8,423 bases of DNA, taken from the NCBI GenBank assembly GCA_008933525.1, contig WBUV01000115.1, forward strand, positions 1 through 8,423, in the 5' to 3' direction. Positions within the stretch are counted from its first letter, which is position 1, and every line of letters starts with the position of its first letter. Under the pieces are notes generated by a model, which worked only from the letters and a program-made list of their open reading frames with translations, had not been told where the DNA came from and ran no database searches. The position numbers and the translations under genes are program-made. This document shows positions 1 to 7,133 of this stretch, one piece after another. This DNA comes from Bacteroidales bacterium. GTDB lineage: Bacteria > Bacteroidota > Bacteroidia > Bacteroidales > Tenuifilaceae.

Positions 1-1
1 A

Positions 2-2725
2 GGCAATTCTTGGGATGTACTTACGGACACACTCCCGGTGCTAGGTGTAAGCGAAATTTTTATTCCTAACGATTACGAAACTTCAAAAACAATCTACATA
101 GCAACTGGCGATAGAGATGGTGGCGACAATTATTCTATAGGTGTTTTAAAGTCGACAAACGATGGAAAAACTTGGGATAAAACAGGGTTGGTTTTTAATG
201 TGGCTAATAGGTATAGGATAACCAGAATGCTAGCACACCCTACTCAGCAAAACATTATTTATGCATCCACCAACGGAGGAATATATAAAACATCCAACAG
301 AGGAATCGATTGGTCGAAAGTAGCTGATGGTGTTTTTTTCGATATGGAGTTTAAACCAACCTGCGAAGATACAGTTCTATTTGCCGTTACTGCCGATTAC
401 AATAACTCACCAAAAATCTATAAAACAAAAGATGCTGGAGCCAATTGGACTGTGGTTCATACTTTTTCTACTTCGGCTTACAGAGTGGAATTAGATGTAG
501 CAAAATCAGCTTCTTCAGTTGTATATGCATTGGCGTCAAACAAATCTGGAGGGATGGTTGGTGTTTATAAATCAACAAATAGTGGAGAAACCTTTACTGA
601 GGTTTTCGATGGATCTATTACAGGAAATAATCTTTTAAATTGGGGCATAAACAGTTCTGAATCTGGTGGGCAAGGTTGGTACGATTTAACGCTTTCAGTT
701 TCTCCAACCAATGAAAATACCCTCTATTTAGGTGGTGTTAACTCTTGGAAGTCCACAAACGGTGGCGCAAGCTGGACCATTGCAAACCACTGGTATGGTG
801 CTAGTGGATACCCTGCAGTTCATGCCGATAAGCACTATATGGAGTTTCAGAATAACACAACTTTTTTCGAGGCAAACGATGGTGGTTTATATAAAACAAC
901 AAATGGAGGCCAATCTTGGGTTGATTTAACCAATACAATGGTTATTAGCCAAATGTATAAACTTGGAGTGTCTGCTACTGTAAAAGATGAGGTTATAACT
1001 GGATTGCAAGACAACGGTAGTAAACTTATTTCTTCAAGCAGTTGGAAGGATGTTAAAGGTGGAGATGGAATGGAGTGTTTAATTGACTATACAAATGTTA
1101 ATGTGCAGTATGCCACATATGTTAATGGGCAAATTGATAGAACAACCGATCGATGGCTTAACCCTAGTTTAGTTGTAGATATAACAGAAAACATCCCAGG
1201 AGGGCCAAATGGAGCCTGGGTTACACCTTATGCCCTCGATCCAAAAGATAATCAAACCCTTTATGTTGGCTATTCCGATGTTTGGAAAACTACCGATAGA
1301 GGAGATTCCTGGTCGAAAATCTCGACAATTAATTTAACCAACAAAATTAGATCATTGGCAATTGCCCCATCGAACAATAAGTATTTATACATTACCGATC
1401 TGAGCACATTTTACAGAACTGCCGATGGGGGTGCTTCGTGGGAGAATTTAACAAGCAAACTGCCGAGTACAAATAATAGCATTACATATATTACTGTCGA
1501 TAATCTAGACCCACTTCGAGTATGGATTACTTTTGGCGGATATAATGGCTACAAAGTATTTGAATCAACCAATGGAGGTGACAGTTGGATTGACATATCT
1601 TCTGGATTACCCCCTGTTCCTGCAAATACGATAGTTCAGAATATTCTATCAAAAACACAACAATTATATGTTGGAACAGATATAGGTGTATTTATTAAGG
1701 ATGGGAATTCGGATTGGACGCTTTTTAGCAAAAATCTACCTAGCGTTATTGTTACAGAATTGGAAATATATTACGACAAGGGTAATGTTAACAATTGTGC
1801 TCTTTACGCAGCAACTTATGGAAGAGGACTCTGGAAATCTACTCTAGCACCTTTTGAGTTGCCTGAAATTAAGGTGAATTATATCGAAGGTCCTTTTTAT
1901 GTTTCGAATGATAGTTCTGCAACCATTACACTTAACTTCACAACTGAGACCGCGTATTCTTCTAATACGTTTACAGCATATCTATCCGATAAGAATGGAG
2001 ATTTCTCAAATCCAACAATTATTGGAACAAAGGTGTCCGATATCGAAAGAAGTATTAAGGCTGTAATCCCAGCGGGAACAGAAAGTGGAGATAATTATTT
2101 AGTGAAAATCACTTCATCGAGCCCAGCTTTCGAAAGCAACACTAGTAATTCTTTTAGAATTGTTTTGGATAACCAAAAACCAACAATTACTATTTCAAGT
2201 ACTGTAAACGAGACTACGTCGCTTCAATTCTTTAATGTAAGTATTCAGTTTAGCGAAAAGGTCGTAGGGTTTGACTATACAGATATAAATGTTACTAATG
2301 CTTCAATTATTTCTATTAATACGAACAATGCTCCTCAGTATTACATAAACTTATCGCCTACTGCATCTGGACGAATTACAGTTGATGTACCAGCAAATAT
2401 TGCTTATGATTTTGCTGGAAACTTAAACTTGGCAGCAGATCAGTGGACAATAAACTACATTCCAACAGGCATTAATCAACTTGTGGATTATGGTGTTAGT
2501 GTATATCCAAATCCAACCGATGGATTGATAAATATTAGTTTTGACAAAGAATTTTCTGATGTTAACGTAACAATTCAAGATTTACTAGGGAGAGTTTTAA
2601 TACAAAAGGCAATGGTTGGACATGGCGTTCAGCATATCAATTTGTCTGGCTTCTCAAAAGGAGTTTATATTGTTAAAATGAGTATTGATAAAAAAGATTT
2701 TGTGTCAAAAATACTTGTTGAATAA
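2..2725 (+). CDS. Secreted sortilin/BNR-type beta-propeller protein with T9SS type A sorting domain (5' partial)
   Basis: The frame is open to the left edge: 12 codons before the GTG at 38 read GNSWDVLTDTLP, which looks like the end of another propeller repeat, so that GTG is not the true start and the N-terminus, with any signal peptide, lies outside. Numbering from the GTG codon (895 residues), Asp-box motifs (S/T-x-N/D-x-G-x-S/T-W/F) sit at 39-46, 85-92, 130-137, 179-186, 239-246, 287-294, 418-425, 461-468 and 510-517. They mark the blades of a sortilin/Vps10- or GH74-like propeller. GLQDNGS (322-328), GGDGM (341-345) and ATYGRGLW (592-599) are landmarks of these Bacteroidota proteins. Two beta-sandwich-like segments follow (about 607-710 and 711-808, the second Ig-like with a DNQKPTITI opening), then a type A sorting domain from about 820 (VYPNP 822-826, GRVL, GVYIVKM). 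By family knowledge it is exported by Sec and T9SS and anchored at the surface or released. No catalytic residues can be assigned and the ligand is unknown. The gene has no same-strand neighbour here and converges on the phospholipase-like gene. Confidence 0.88.
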   Translation, partial: GNSWDVLTDTLPVLGVSEIFIPNDYETSKTIYIATGDRDGGDNYSIGVLKSTNDGKTWDKTGLVFNVANRYRITRMLAHPTQQNIIYASTNGGIYKTSNRGIDWSKVADGVFFDMEFKPTCEDTVLFAVTADYNNSPKIYKTKDAGANWTVVHTFSTSAYRVELDVAKSASSVVYALASNKSGGMVGVYKSTNSGETFTEVFDGSITGNNLLNWGINSSESGGQGWYDLTLSVSPTNENTLYLGGVNSWKSTNGGASWTIANHWYGASGYPAVHADKHYMEFQNNTTFFEANDGGLYKTTNGGQSWVDLTNTMVISQMYKLGVSATVKDEVITGLQDNGSKLISSSSWKDVKGGDGMECLIDYTNVNVQYATYVNGQIDRTTDRWLNPSLVVDITENIPGGPNGAWVTPYALDPKDNQTLYVGYSDVWKTTDRGDSWSKISTINLTNKIRSLAIAPSNNKYLYITDLSTFYRTADGGASWENLTSKLPSTNNSITYITVDNLDPLRVWITFGGYNGYKVFESTNGGDSWIDISSGLPPVPANTIVQNILSKTQQLYVGTDIGVFIKDGNSDWTLFSKNLPSVIVTELEIYYDKGNVNNCALYAATYGRGLWKSTLAPFELPEIKVNYIEGPFYVSNDSSATITLNFTTETAYSSNTFTAYLSDKNGDFSNPTIIGTKVSDIERSIKAVIPAGTESGDNYLVKITSSSPAFESNTSNSFRIVLDNQKPTITISSTVNETTSLQFFNVSIQFSEKVVGFDYTDINVTNASIISINTNNAPQYYINLSPTASGRITVDVPANIAYDFAGNLNLAADQWTINYIPTGINQLVDYGVSVYPNPTDGLINISFDKEFSDVNVTIQDLLGRVLIQKAMVGHGVQHINLSGFSKGVYIVKMSIDKKDFVSKILVE
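152..1588 (+). repeat. Array of nine Asp-box (BNR) protein repeats in the propeller gene
   Basis: Nine copies of an eight-residue Asp-box are encoded here, such as STNGGASW and TTNGGQSW. Spacing is mostly 43-60 residues, as expected for one box per propeller blade. The exception is 131 residues between the sixth box (ends near 919) and the seventh (starts at 1289), room for about two blades that have lost the box. DNA-level similarity is only partial, so this is an old, diverged repeat. Confidence 0.8.
2495..2722 (+). other. T9SS type A C-terminal sorting domain of the propeller protein
   Basis: The last 76 residues match the Bacteroidota C-terminal sorting signal (TIGR04183-like). It has VYPNPTDG near the start, a central LLGRVL strand, then a FSKGVYIVKM strand and a final KILVE. 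In this family the domain directs passage through the T9SS outer-membrane pore and is usually removed by the sortase-like PorU. Assignment is by motif reading only. Confidence 0.88.
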
Positions 2726-2742
2726 GGTTAGATGCGCTCATT

Positions 2743-2781
2743 AAGAAAAGATCGGCAGGTTTCTCCTGCCGATCTTTTCTT
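2743..2781. terminator. Bidirectional hairpin terminator between convergent genes
   Basis: Arms 2743-2759 and 2765-2781 are perfectly complementary over 17 bp, with a 5-nt loop (TTTCT). On the + strand the stem starts 17 nt after the propeller stop and runs into a T-rich stretch (TCTTTTCTTTTC). On the - strand it lies 18 nt after the phospholipase-like stop, and the T-rich end is within the stem itself. The layout suggests one terminator serving both genes, stronger in the + direction. Confidence 0.85.
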
Positions 2782-2799
2782 TTCTAATATCAACATGCT

Positions 2800-4140
2800 T
2801 TATCTGTTGGATTTAATACTATTGTAGTAACTCAGAAGATACATACTGTAGGACTGCATAATTTCTGCGACCAACTCCGTCATCTTCACGATGGAATCTT
2901 CTCCCTTGCCTTGGTTCATTTGGGCAAGCAGATCCTTAAGTTCATTGGATCCGGGTGTTTGAAATTTTGGATCGGAGACTAGTTTTTCGGGAACAGATTT
3001 GCTTATCACCAAATCGACATGCTTACTTCTTTCTACGGACTCCTTTGCAACAATATTTCTGGCGAAATCATTGCTATACTCTATTAAACCAATAGGATTC
3101 TTTAGTGCTTTTATCACTATGTTGCTATCTGGATTATTCAAATAAGCATTTTTTAGAACAAGCCACTGAAAGTATTCAAGCACTGCGTGTCTGTTGGAAA
3201 CAATCTGAACTGCATTATTCTTACTCTCAGGGAAACCTAACATAGCCTTTAAATTTATCCATATCATTTTTAAAGGACTTACTCCTGGCAAGGGAGCCGT
3301 ATGGTATGGCATTGAAAGATCACCTAAATAATGCATCCCCCAACCCATAAACCTCCAGCCCCAATAATCATTACCTGTGGCAAATGCATATTCTGACAAT
3401 TTTTTAAAGAGACTAATTCTATATTCTGGATAGGTTTTCTTAAGAAAAGGTCCGAAAAAGTATACGATTGAAGCCTCGTGGTAGAAACCCATATGAAAGG
3501 GAGCTTGGCTACCATACTCAAGATTTGGGTCTCCAAAAGGTTGCTTGCCAAAACCGTATAAAAGTCCATAATCAGTATTGTTGTTTTCGAATAATCCAAG
3601 GTCGAAACCATAATCTGGCTCATCGTTTGCAGTACATAGAACGCTTAAAGGTGACACCTTTTGGCCTTCGGTAATTTCAACATAATTCGTGTGTTTTAGC
3701 GAGCTATAATCGTTCAGCGTGGTAAGCTCCTGCGGATTTATTAATTGATAATCGCCGACACTTTCGTTTGGTAAAAGATGTAGATATAAACGCATTTTTG
3801 CGTTAGGATTTATCCTTATAGCATAAAGAAACCGTGCAACAATATCATTAGTATTGCCAGTTGCATTAAACTTAAGTTGATCTGGGGTTGGAGCATAGTT
3901 TGGAATACTCAATCTTGCCCAATCTTCAAAGTCCTTCATCAGTAGCGCTAGTCCCTTTTCCTCATTAATCAGAAAGTTGTAAAGACTCATTGCCTCTATA
4001 GGTTGCGTGTTTTTTAAATCAGGGATACTGCTAAGGACTGGATGGGCAAGCAATGGATGCTCGGACCACGCTTTTGCATTTATAACTATAGTTACAAACA
4101 ATATTAGCGTTGCAATGTAGTGGTAAAACAATCTTTGCAT
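2800..4140 (-). CDS. Secreted zinc-dependent phospholipase C / S1-P1 nuclease superfamily enzyme
   Basis: This 446-residue protein starts at the ATG at 4138-4140, which gives a clean signal peptide: a hydrophobic core at about 8-21 and an AKA cleavage site just before Trp25. In this superfamily the mature N-terminal Trp helps bind the zinc cluster, so the site placement is telling. Other likely ligands are His33 (or His28), Asp204, His216, His270, Asp274 and His280 (motif HYLGDLSMPYH), then His318 and Glu322 (HAVLE). The H-x3-D-x5-H and H-x3-E spacings equal those of Bacillus cereus PLC and Clostridium perfringens alpha-toxin, and Asp204-His216 matches the toxin's Asp56-His68. Family enzymes hydrolyse phospholipid headgroups or, in the S1-P1 branch, single-stranded nucleic acids; which applies here is not decided. 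It is longer than the classical enzymes: an expanded region precedes Asp204 and 37 residues separate His280 from His318. No T9SS sorting domain is seen, so a periplasmic or otherwise released protein is inferred. It lies downstream of the M6 protease gene on the same strand, with a terminator between. Confidence 0.8.
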   Translation of the reverse strand: MQRLFYHYIATLILFVTIVINAKAWSEHPLLAHPVLSSIPDLKNTQPIEAMSLYNFLINEEKGLALLMKDFEDWARLSIPNYAPTPDQLKFNATGNTNDIVARFLYAIRINPNAKMRLYLHLLPNESVGDYQLINPQELTTLNDYSSLKHTNYVEITEGQKVSPLSVLCTANDEPDYGFDLGLFENNNTDYGLLYGFGKQPFGDPNLEYGSQAPFHMGFYHEASIVYFFGPFLKKTYPEYRISLFKKLSEYAFATGNDYWGWRFMGWGMHYLGDLSMPYHTAPLPGVSPLKMIWINLKAMLGFPESKNNAVQIVSNRHAVLEYFQWLVLKNAYLNNPDSNIVIKALKNPIGLIEYSNDFARNIVAKESVERSKHVDLVISKSVPEKLVSDPKFQTPGSNELKDLLAQMNQGKGEDSIVKMTELVAEIMQSYSMYLLSYYNSIKSNR

Positions 4141-4209
4141 AGACCATTATTTTAATGTACAACTACAATACTATGAATTTTTTTAATCAATATGATATAA
4201 TTCTAAAAA

Positions 4210-4243
4210 CAAAGAGCCCCTCGTTAAAACGAAGGGCTCTTTG
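4210..4243 (-). terminator. Intrinsic terminator of the M6 protease gene
   Basis: Arms 4210-4225 and 4228-4243 pair with one C-A mismatch (4220/4233); in practice the loop is probably the six bases around TTAAAA. Read on the - strand, the hairpin begins 21 nt after the protease stop and is followed by TTTTTAG, a good intrinsic terminator tail. It lies 69 bp before the phospholipase-like start codon, implying separate transcription of that gene apart from read-through. Confidence 0.85.
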
Positions 4244-4264
4244 AACAATACTAAAACTTAACAA

Positions 4265-6892
4265 CTATTCAATTATAACCTTTTTGTTGATAGCTCTACC
4301 GTCAACTTCGATTTTAAGGATATAAACCCCTTTATTGAGGAATGTTAAATCGAGATTGCCCTCTTGATTATCTGAGTATTTGCTTGAGCTTACAAGCCTT
4401 CCAACTGGATCAAAAACCAGAATATTCATGCTCTTATAATCTACATTCAGATTTACGGTAAATAGCCCTTTTGATGGATTTGGATAGATCGATATATTTT
4501 CGAGTAGATTATCTTCAACTCCTGTTGTAATTGAAGTGATTTTAACATCATCGAGGTAACAGTTATACCCATACTCTGAGGTGAACAAGAAACCAACTTT
4601 TACACCATTCAATCCCAATGCTGATGTAGGTAAGTCAAAAGATTGTAATGTCCATCCAATAGCTGTATGGTAACGTTGATATGTTGTTCCTGAATTCCAA
4701 ACAGAGCCATCGCTACTCCACTGAATTTTCATATTGTCTAAGTAGTCTGGCCACTGTGTATCACGATGCCAAGCAAAACTAACCTTAACACTTGTTTTCC
4801 CAACAGTTGAGAAAAAAGGACTCTCTAACCTCATTACATTTCCTGCACCACAATAAGTAGAGTTGAACTTAATCATGTGGGTACCCTCATAAGGCGTTGC
4901 TGATGGTGTTTGTGAGGACTGAACTGCAGTGATTTTCGCCGGTTCTTCTTGTGTTTCACCCACAGTTACTGTGGTTACGGTCCAACATGGAGAAATATCA
5001 TTACTATTAAAACCTTGGTTAAAAGGTAACGTTGGAGAAGTGCAACTAGTTGATGCTATTGCTGTTGCGCCTGCCGAGAACTCGTTGGAACTATTCTTTG
5101 ACCAGATTTTATATGTATAGCTCGTTCCTGAGGAAAGCGAAGTATGATTAAAGCTAGTTGCATTACCCGAGTAGATAATTGTCCCTCCTCCTGGTAAAGT
5201 TGATCCTACCGTATAAGAAGTTCCTTTTACCGGAGACCCAATTATTCCAGTTGTAGAATATGCAACAATAACATCATTATTGCTTGTATTAAGACTCCAC
5301 GATAAGTTTATTTCATTTTCTGATACTCCTGATGCCATAAGATTACTTGGCATCTCAATGCTCGAAATATATACATAAAATGAGATTGTCTGATCGGAGT
5401 TAGTAATATCACTAATATCTAACCCGCCAGGTAAACCGTTACTCAGAAAACTGCTGGGGTTAGTGGCATCGTTTATACTTGTCCTACTCAAATTTGCCGA
5501 AAAATGAGCACTATTAATGCTTCCATTGTAACTAGTTGTACCATTGGGTCTATAAATATAAACCTCATCAAAAACTGAAACGTTGTCAAAGTCCGCATTT
5601 CCATCAAAATCGGGATTAATTCTATAAACTAAAAGCCCACTACCTGGCAAATAGCCCTCAAATAGTCCATCTTTCTTCCTATACTCGAGAATAAAAAACT
5701 CCTTATCGGAATTTGGCGATGCAATTTTGTAACAATTATTGGTTGATGAACTAAGGGGATTCAATGTGTAGGTTCCCGATGTTGTTATTTCAGGGATTGC
5801 TGTAATCCATTTTGCCCCAGCATATTTCCATTTCATATAGGCACCCATATGACCTCTTCCCGATTCCATTAAATCCCAATTCCCAACAGGAGAGAAACTA
5901 TTTTCGTTATAGTGGTATAAATCTGGAGCGCCTAATGCATGGAACATTTCATGGCAAAGAACATAGTCTATTGCTTGGTTCTCGGGTTGAAAAGTGTAAT
6001 CATAGACACGTTTTCCATTAATATTAATGGTTTTGGTGTAAAGAACCCAACGGTGAGCCCAAAGTAAATCCGACCAACCATCGGAATTCCCTTTAATCAT
6101 AAAGCAAACATTATCTACTTTGCCATCGTTGTCGCCATCAATATTTAATCCTGCATCAATGGGGTTGTTTGCGTTAATCCAGGTAACAGCATCGTAGAGT
6201 AGTTGATGTTCGCGCTGAGCCGCTTCGTTATCTGTTTGGTAGCCATTGGGGTTTGTTGTTGCATTGTAAGGTCGGAAATAACTCCTAGGATGAGAGTCTT
6301 GATACGATGCATTTGAAGTGGTTGGATTTGCACAGACTGGGTAATGGGTGCTATTAATATTCAAATTGCCATATGACACTTCGTTGAAATACGATTTTAA
6401 ACTATAATTGGTTGATGAATTCATCATATCATCGTATGTCTGACGCACTTTTGTTATTTCAGCATCATCCGAAAATCTGATATAAATAACAATGTTATTT
6501 AAGGTGCCAGTATGAGGCGCTTTTGATATTCCCTCAGATTTGGCTGATTCAGGAAGTTCAAATCTTGTTTTGCGCTTCTTATAATCATCGTTGGATATTC
6601 TAATCCATTTTTCAATTCCCAAACTTTCGGGCTTAATTGAATTGACCTTGTAGGATGATGGTAAAATTTTACTATCCTTTTGTACAGCATAGTAGTAGTA
6701 TCCATCGGAGGCCTGAATTATTGTAAAGCCATCCTTGTCGTGAATCCAGTTAAAAAATTCATCGCCAGAAACAAAGCACTCAATAACCTCGCCGTTTGGC
6801 TGAGTAATGGTATGCTTCAAAAATTGGAAAGGCGCAGCAAATAATGAAAAATTAATTGCCGCAATAAAAACGATGAGTAAAAATTTTTTCAT
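4265..6892 (-). CDS. M6-family (immune inhibitor A-like) secreted metalloprotease with FN3, MAM-like and T9SS domains
   Basis: This 875-residue secreted protease starts at the ATG at 6890-6892. A signal peptide covers residues 1-19 (KK, hydrophobic core, cleavage near SLFA/A). A propeptide-like region follows to about 125, with the GDEFFNW...DGF pattern seen at the start of M6 proteins. The catalytic domain (about 130-505) has a likely calcium loop D252-x-D254-x-D256-G-x-x-x-D260 and the zinc motif HEMFHALGAPD, with His314, His318 and Asp324 as ligands and Glu315 as catalytic base. WDLM with Met342 is a probable Met-turn, and LPGSGLLVYRI (415-425) is typical of the family. Downstream are a fibronectin type III-like domain (513-614) and a MAM-like/choice-of-anchor J jelly-roll (about 617-790) with Cys617, 636, 681 and 778. 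A type A sorting domain begins near 799. It probably degrades extracellular protein as a surface or released enzyme; substrate unknown. The next gene upstream on this strand is tsf, cut off by its own terminator. The leader has only a weak match to a Bacteroidota -7 box (AAATTTTG, near 6918-6926), so I do not call a promoter. Confidence 0.92.
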   Translation of the reverse strand: MKKFLLIVFIAAINFSLFAAPFQFLKHTITQPNGEVIECFVSGDEFFNWIHDKDGFTIIQASDGYYYYAVQKDSKILPSSYKVNSIKPESLGIEKWIRISNDDYKKRKTRFELPESAKSEGISKAPHTGTLNNIVIYIRFSDDAEITKVRQTYDDMMNSSTNYSLKSYFNEVSYGNLNINSTHYPVCANPTTSNASYQDSHPRSYFRPYNATTNPNGYQTDNEAAQREHQLLYDAVTWINANNPIDAGLNIDGDNDGKVDNVCFMIKGNSDGWSDLLWAHRWVLYTKTININGKRVYDYTFQPENQAIDYVLCHEMFHALGAPDLYHYNENSFSPVGNWDLMESGRGHMGAYMKWKYAGAKWITAIPEITTSGTYTLNPLSSSTNNCYKIASPNSDKEFFILEYRKKDGLFEGYLPGSGLLVYRINPDFDGNADFDNVSVFDEVYIYRPNGTTSYNGSINSAHFSANLSRTSINDATNPSSFLSNGLPGGLDISDITNSDQTISFYVYISSIEMPSNLMASGVSENEINLSWSLNTSNNDVIVAYSTTGIIGSPVKGTSYTVGSTLPGGGTIIYSGNATSFNHTSLSSGTSYTYKIWSKNSSNEFSAGATAIASTSCTSPTLPFNQGFNSNDISPCWTVTTVTVGETQEEPAKITAVQSSQTPSATPYEGTHMIKFNSTYCGAGNVMRLESPFFSTVGKTSVKVSFAWHRDTQWPDYLDNMKIQWSSDGSVWNSGTTYQRYHTAIGWTLQSFDLPTSALGLNGVKVGFLFTSEYGYNCYLDDVKITSITTGVEDNLLENISIYPNPSKGLFTVNLNVDYKSMNILVFDPVGRLVSSSKYSDNQEGNLDLTFLNKGVYILKIEVDGRAINKKVIIE
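4268..4498 (-). other. T9SS type A C-terminal sorting domain of the M6 protease
   Basis: Residues 799-875 contain IYPNPSKG, a central DPVGRLV strand, LNKGVYILKI and a final KKVIIE, the same plan as the tail of the propeller protein at the left end. This supports secretion by a type IX system encoded elsewhere in the genome; no T9SS machinery gene is in the window. Confidence 0.88.
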
Positions 6893-7084
6893 TTGATATG
6901 GTTTGATTATTAGTTTGCAAAATTTGACAGTGATCTTTATTTAAAAGGATCGCAATTTAGCAAAAAACAACAAGTCGACTTGACGAAGACACCTAAATGG
7001 CATAGATATGGCTGCAAACTACAACAATCGCATGACAAACTGCCGGTTCCGCAGAAAATCAAAGTCCTTAAGTAAATGACAAAA
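6893..7084. other. Intergenic leader of the M6 protease gene
   Basis: This stretch lies between the protease start codon and the tsf terminator and must hold the protease promoter, since the upstream operon is terminated. I see no clear -33/-7 promoter pair, RNA gene or riboswitch. Two small items stand out: a perfect 12-bp palindrome at 6971-6982, and a 23-codon ATG-to-TGA frame on the + strand at 7008-7079 that cannot be supported as a gene. Confidence 0.6.
6971..6982. promoter_or_regulatory. Perfect 12-bp palindrome CAAGTCGACTTG upstream of the M6 protease gene
   Basis: CAAGTCGACTTG is its own reverse complement and lies 78 bp upstream of the protease ATG. Its size and position suit a dimeric regulator site near a promoter, but a single palindrome of this length can occur by chance and no regulator is known. 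It is recorded as a possible operator only. Confidence 0.2.
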
Positions 7085-7113
7085 AAAGCCTCAAGTATTT
7101 CACTTGAGGCTTT
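7085..7113 (-). terminator. Intrinsic terminator of the rpsB-tsf operon
   Basis: Arms 7085-7096 and 7102-7113 pair perfectly over 12 bp around a 5-nt loop. On the - strand the hairpin begins 20 nt after the tsf stop and runs directly into a T tract (complement of the A run at 7081-7087). This is a textbook intrinsic terminator and separates the translation operon from the protease gene. Confidence 0.92.
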
Positions 7114-7133
7114 ACTTTGTAAAGTATTAACTT

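Noticed and set aside
38..40. GTG as start codon of the propeller gene
   Set aside because: The frame stays open to the window edge and the upstream codons fit a propeller repeat, so this is an internal Val codon of a truncated gene.
3324..3674. Frames of 99 (-) and 68 (+) codons inside the phospholipase-like gene
   Set aside because: They overlap a gene with a signal peptide and a full metal-site pattern, and show no start context or family features.
4929..6705. Several 60-70 codon frames inside the M6 protease gene on both strands
   Set aside because: They are shadows of the protease reading frame, with no ribosome sites or recognisable content.
6893..7133. A tRNA, small RNA or riboswitch in the largest gap
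   Set aside because: No cloverleaf or known aptamer pattern is visible; the only strong fold is the tsf terminator.
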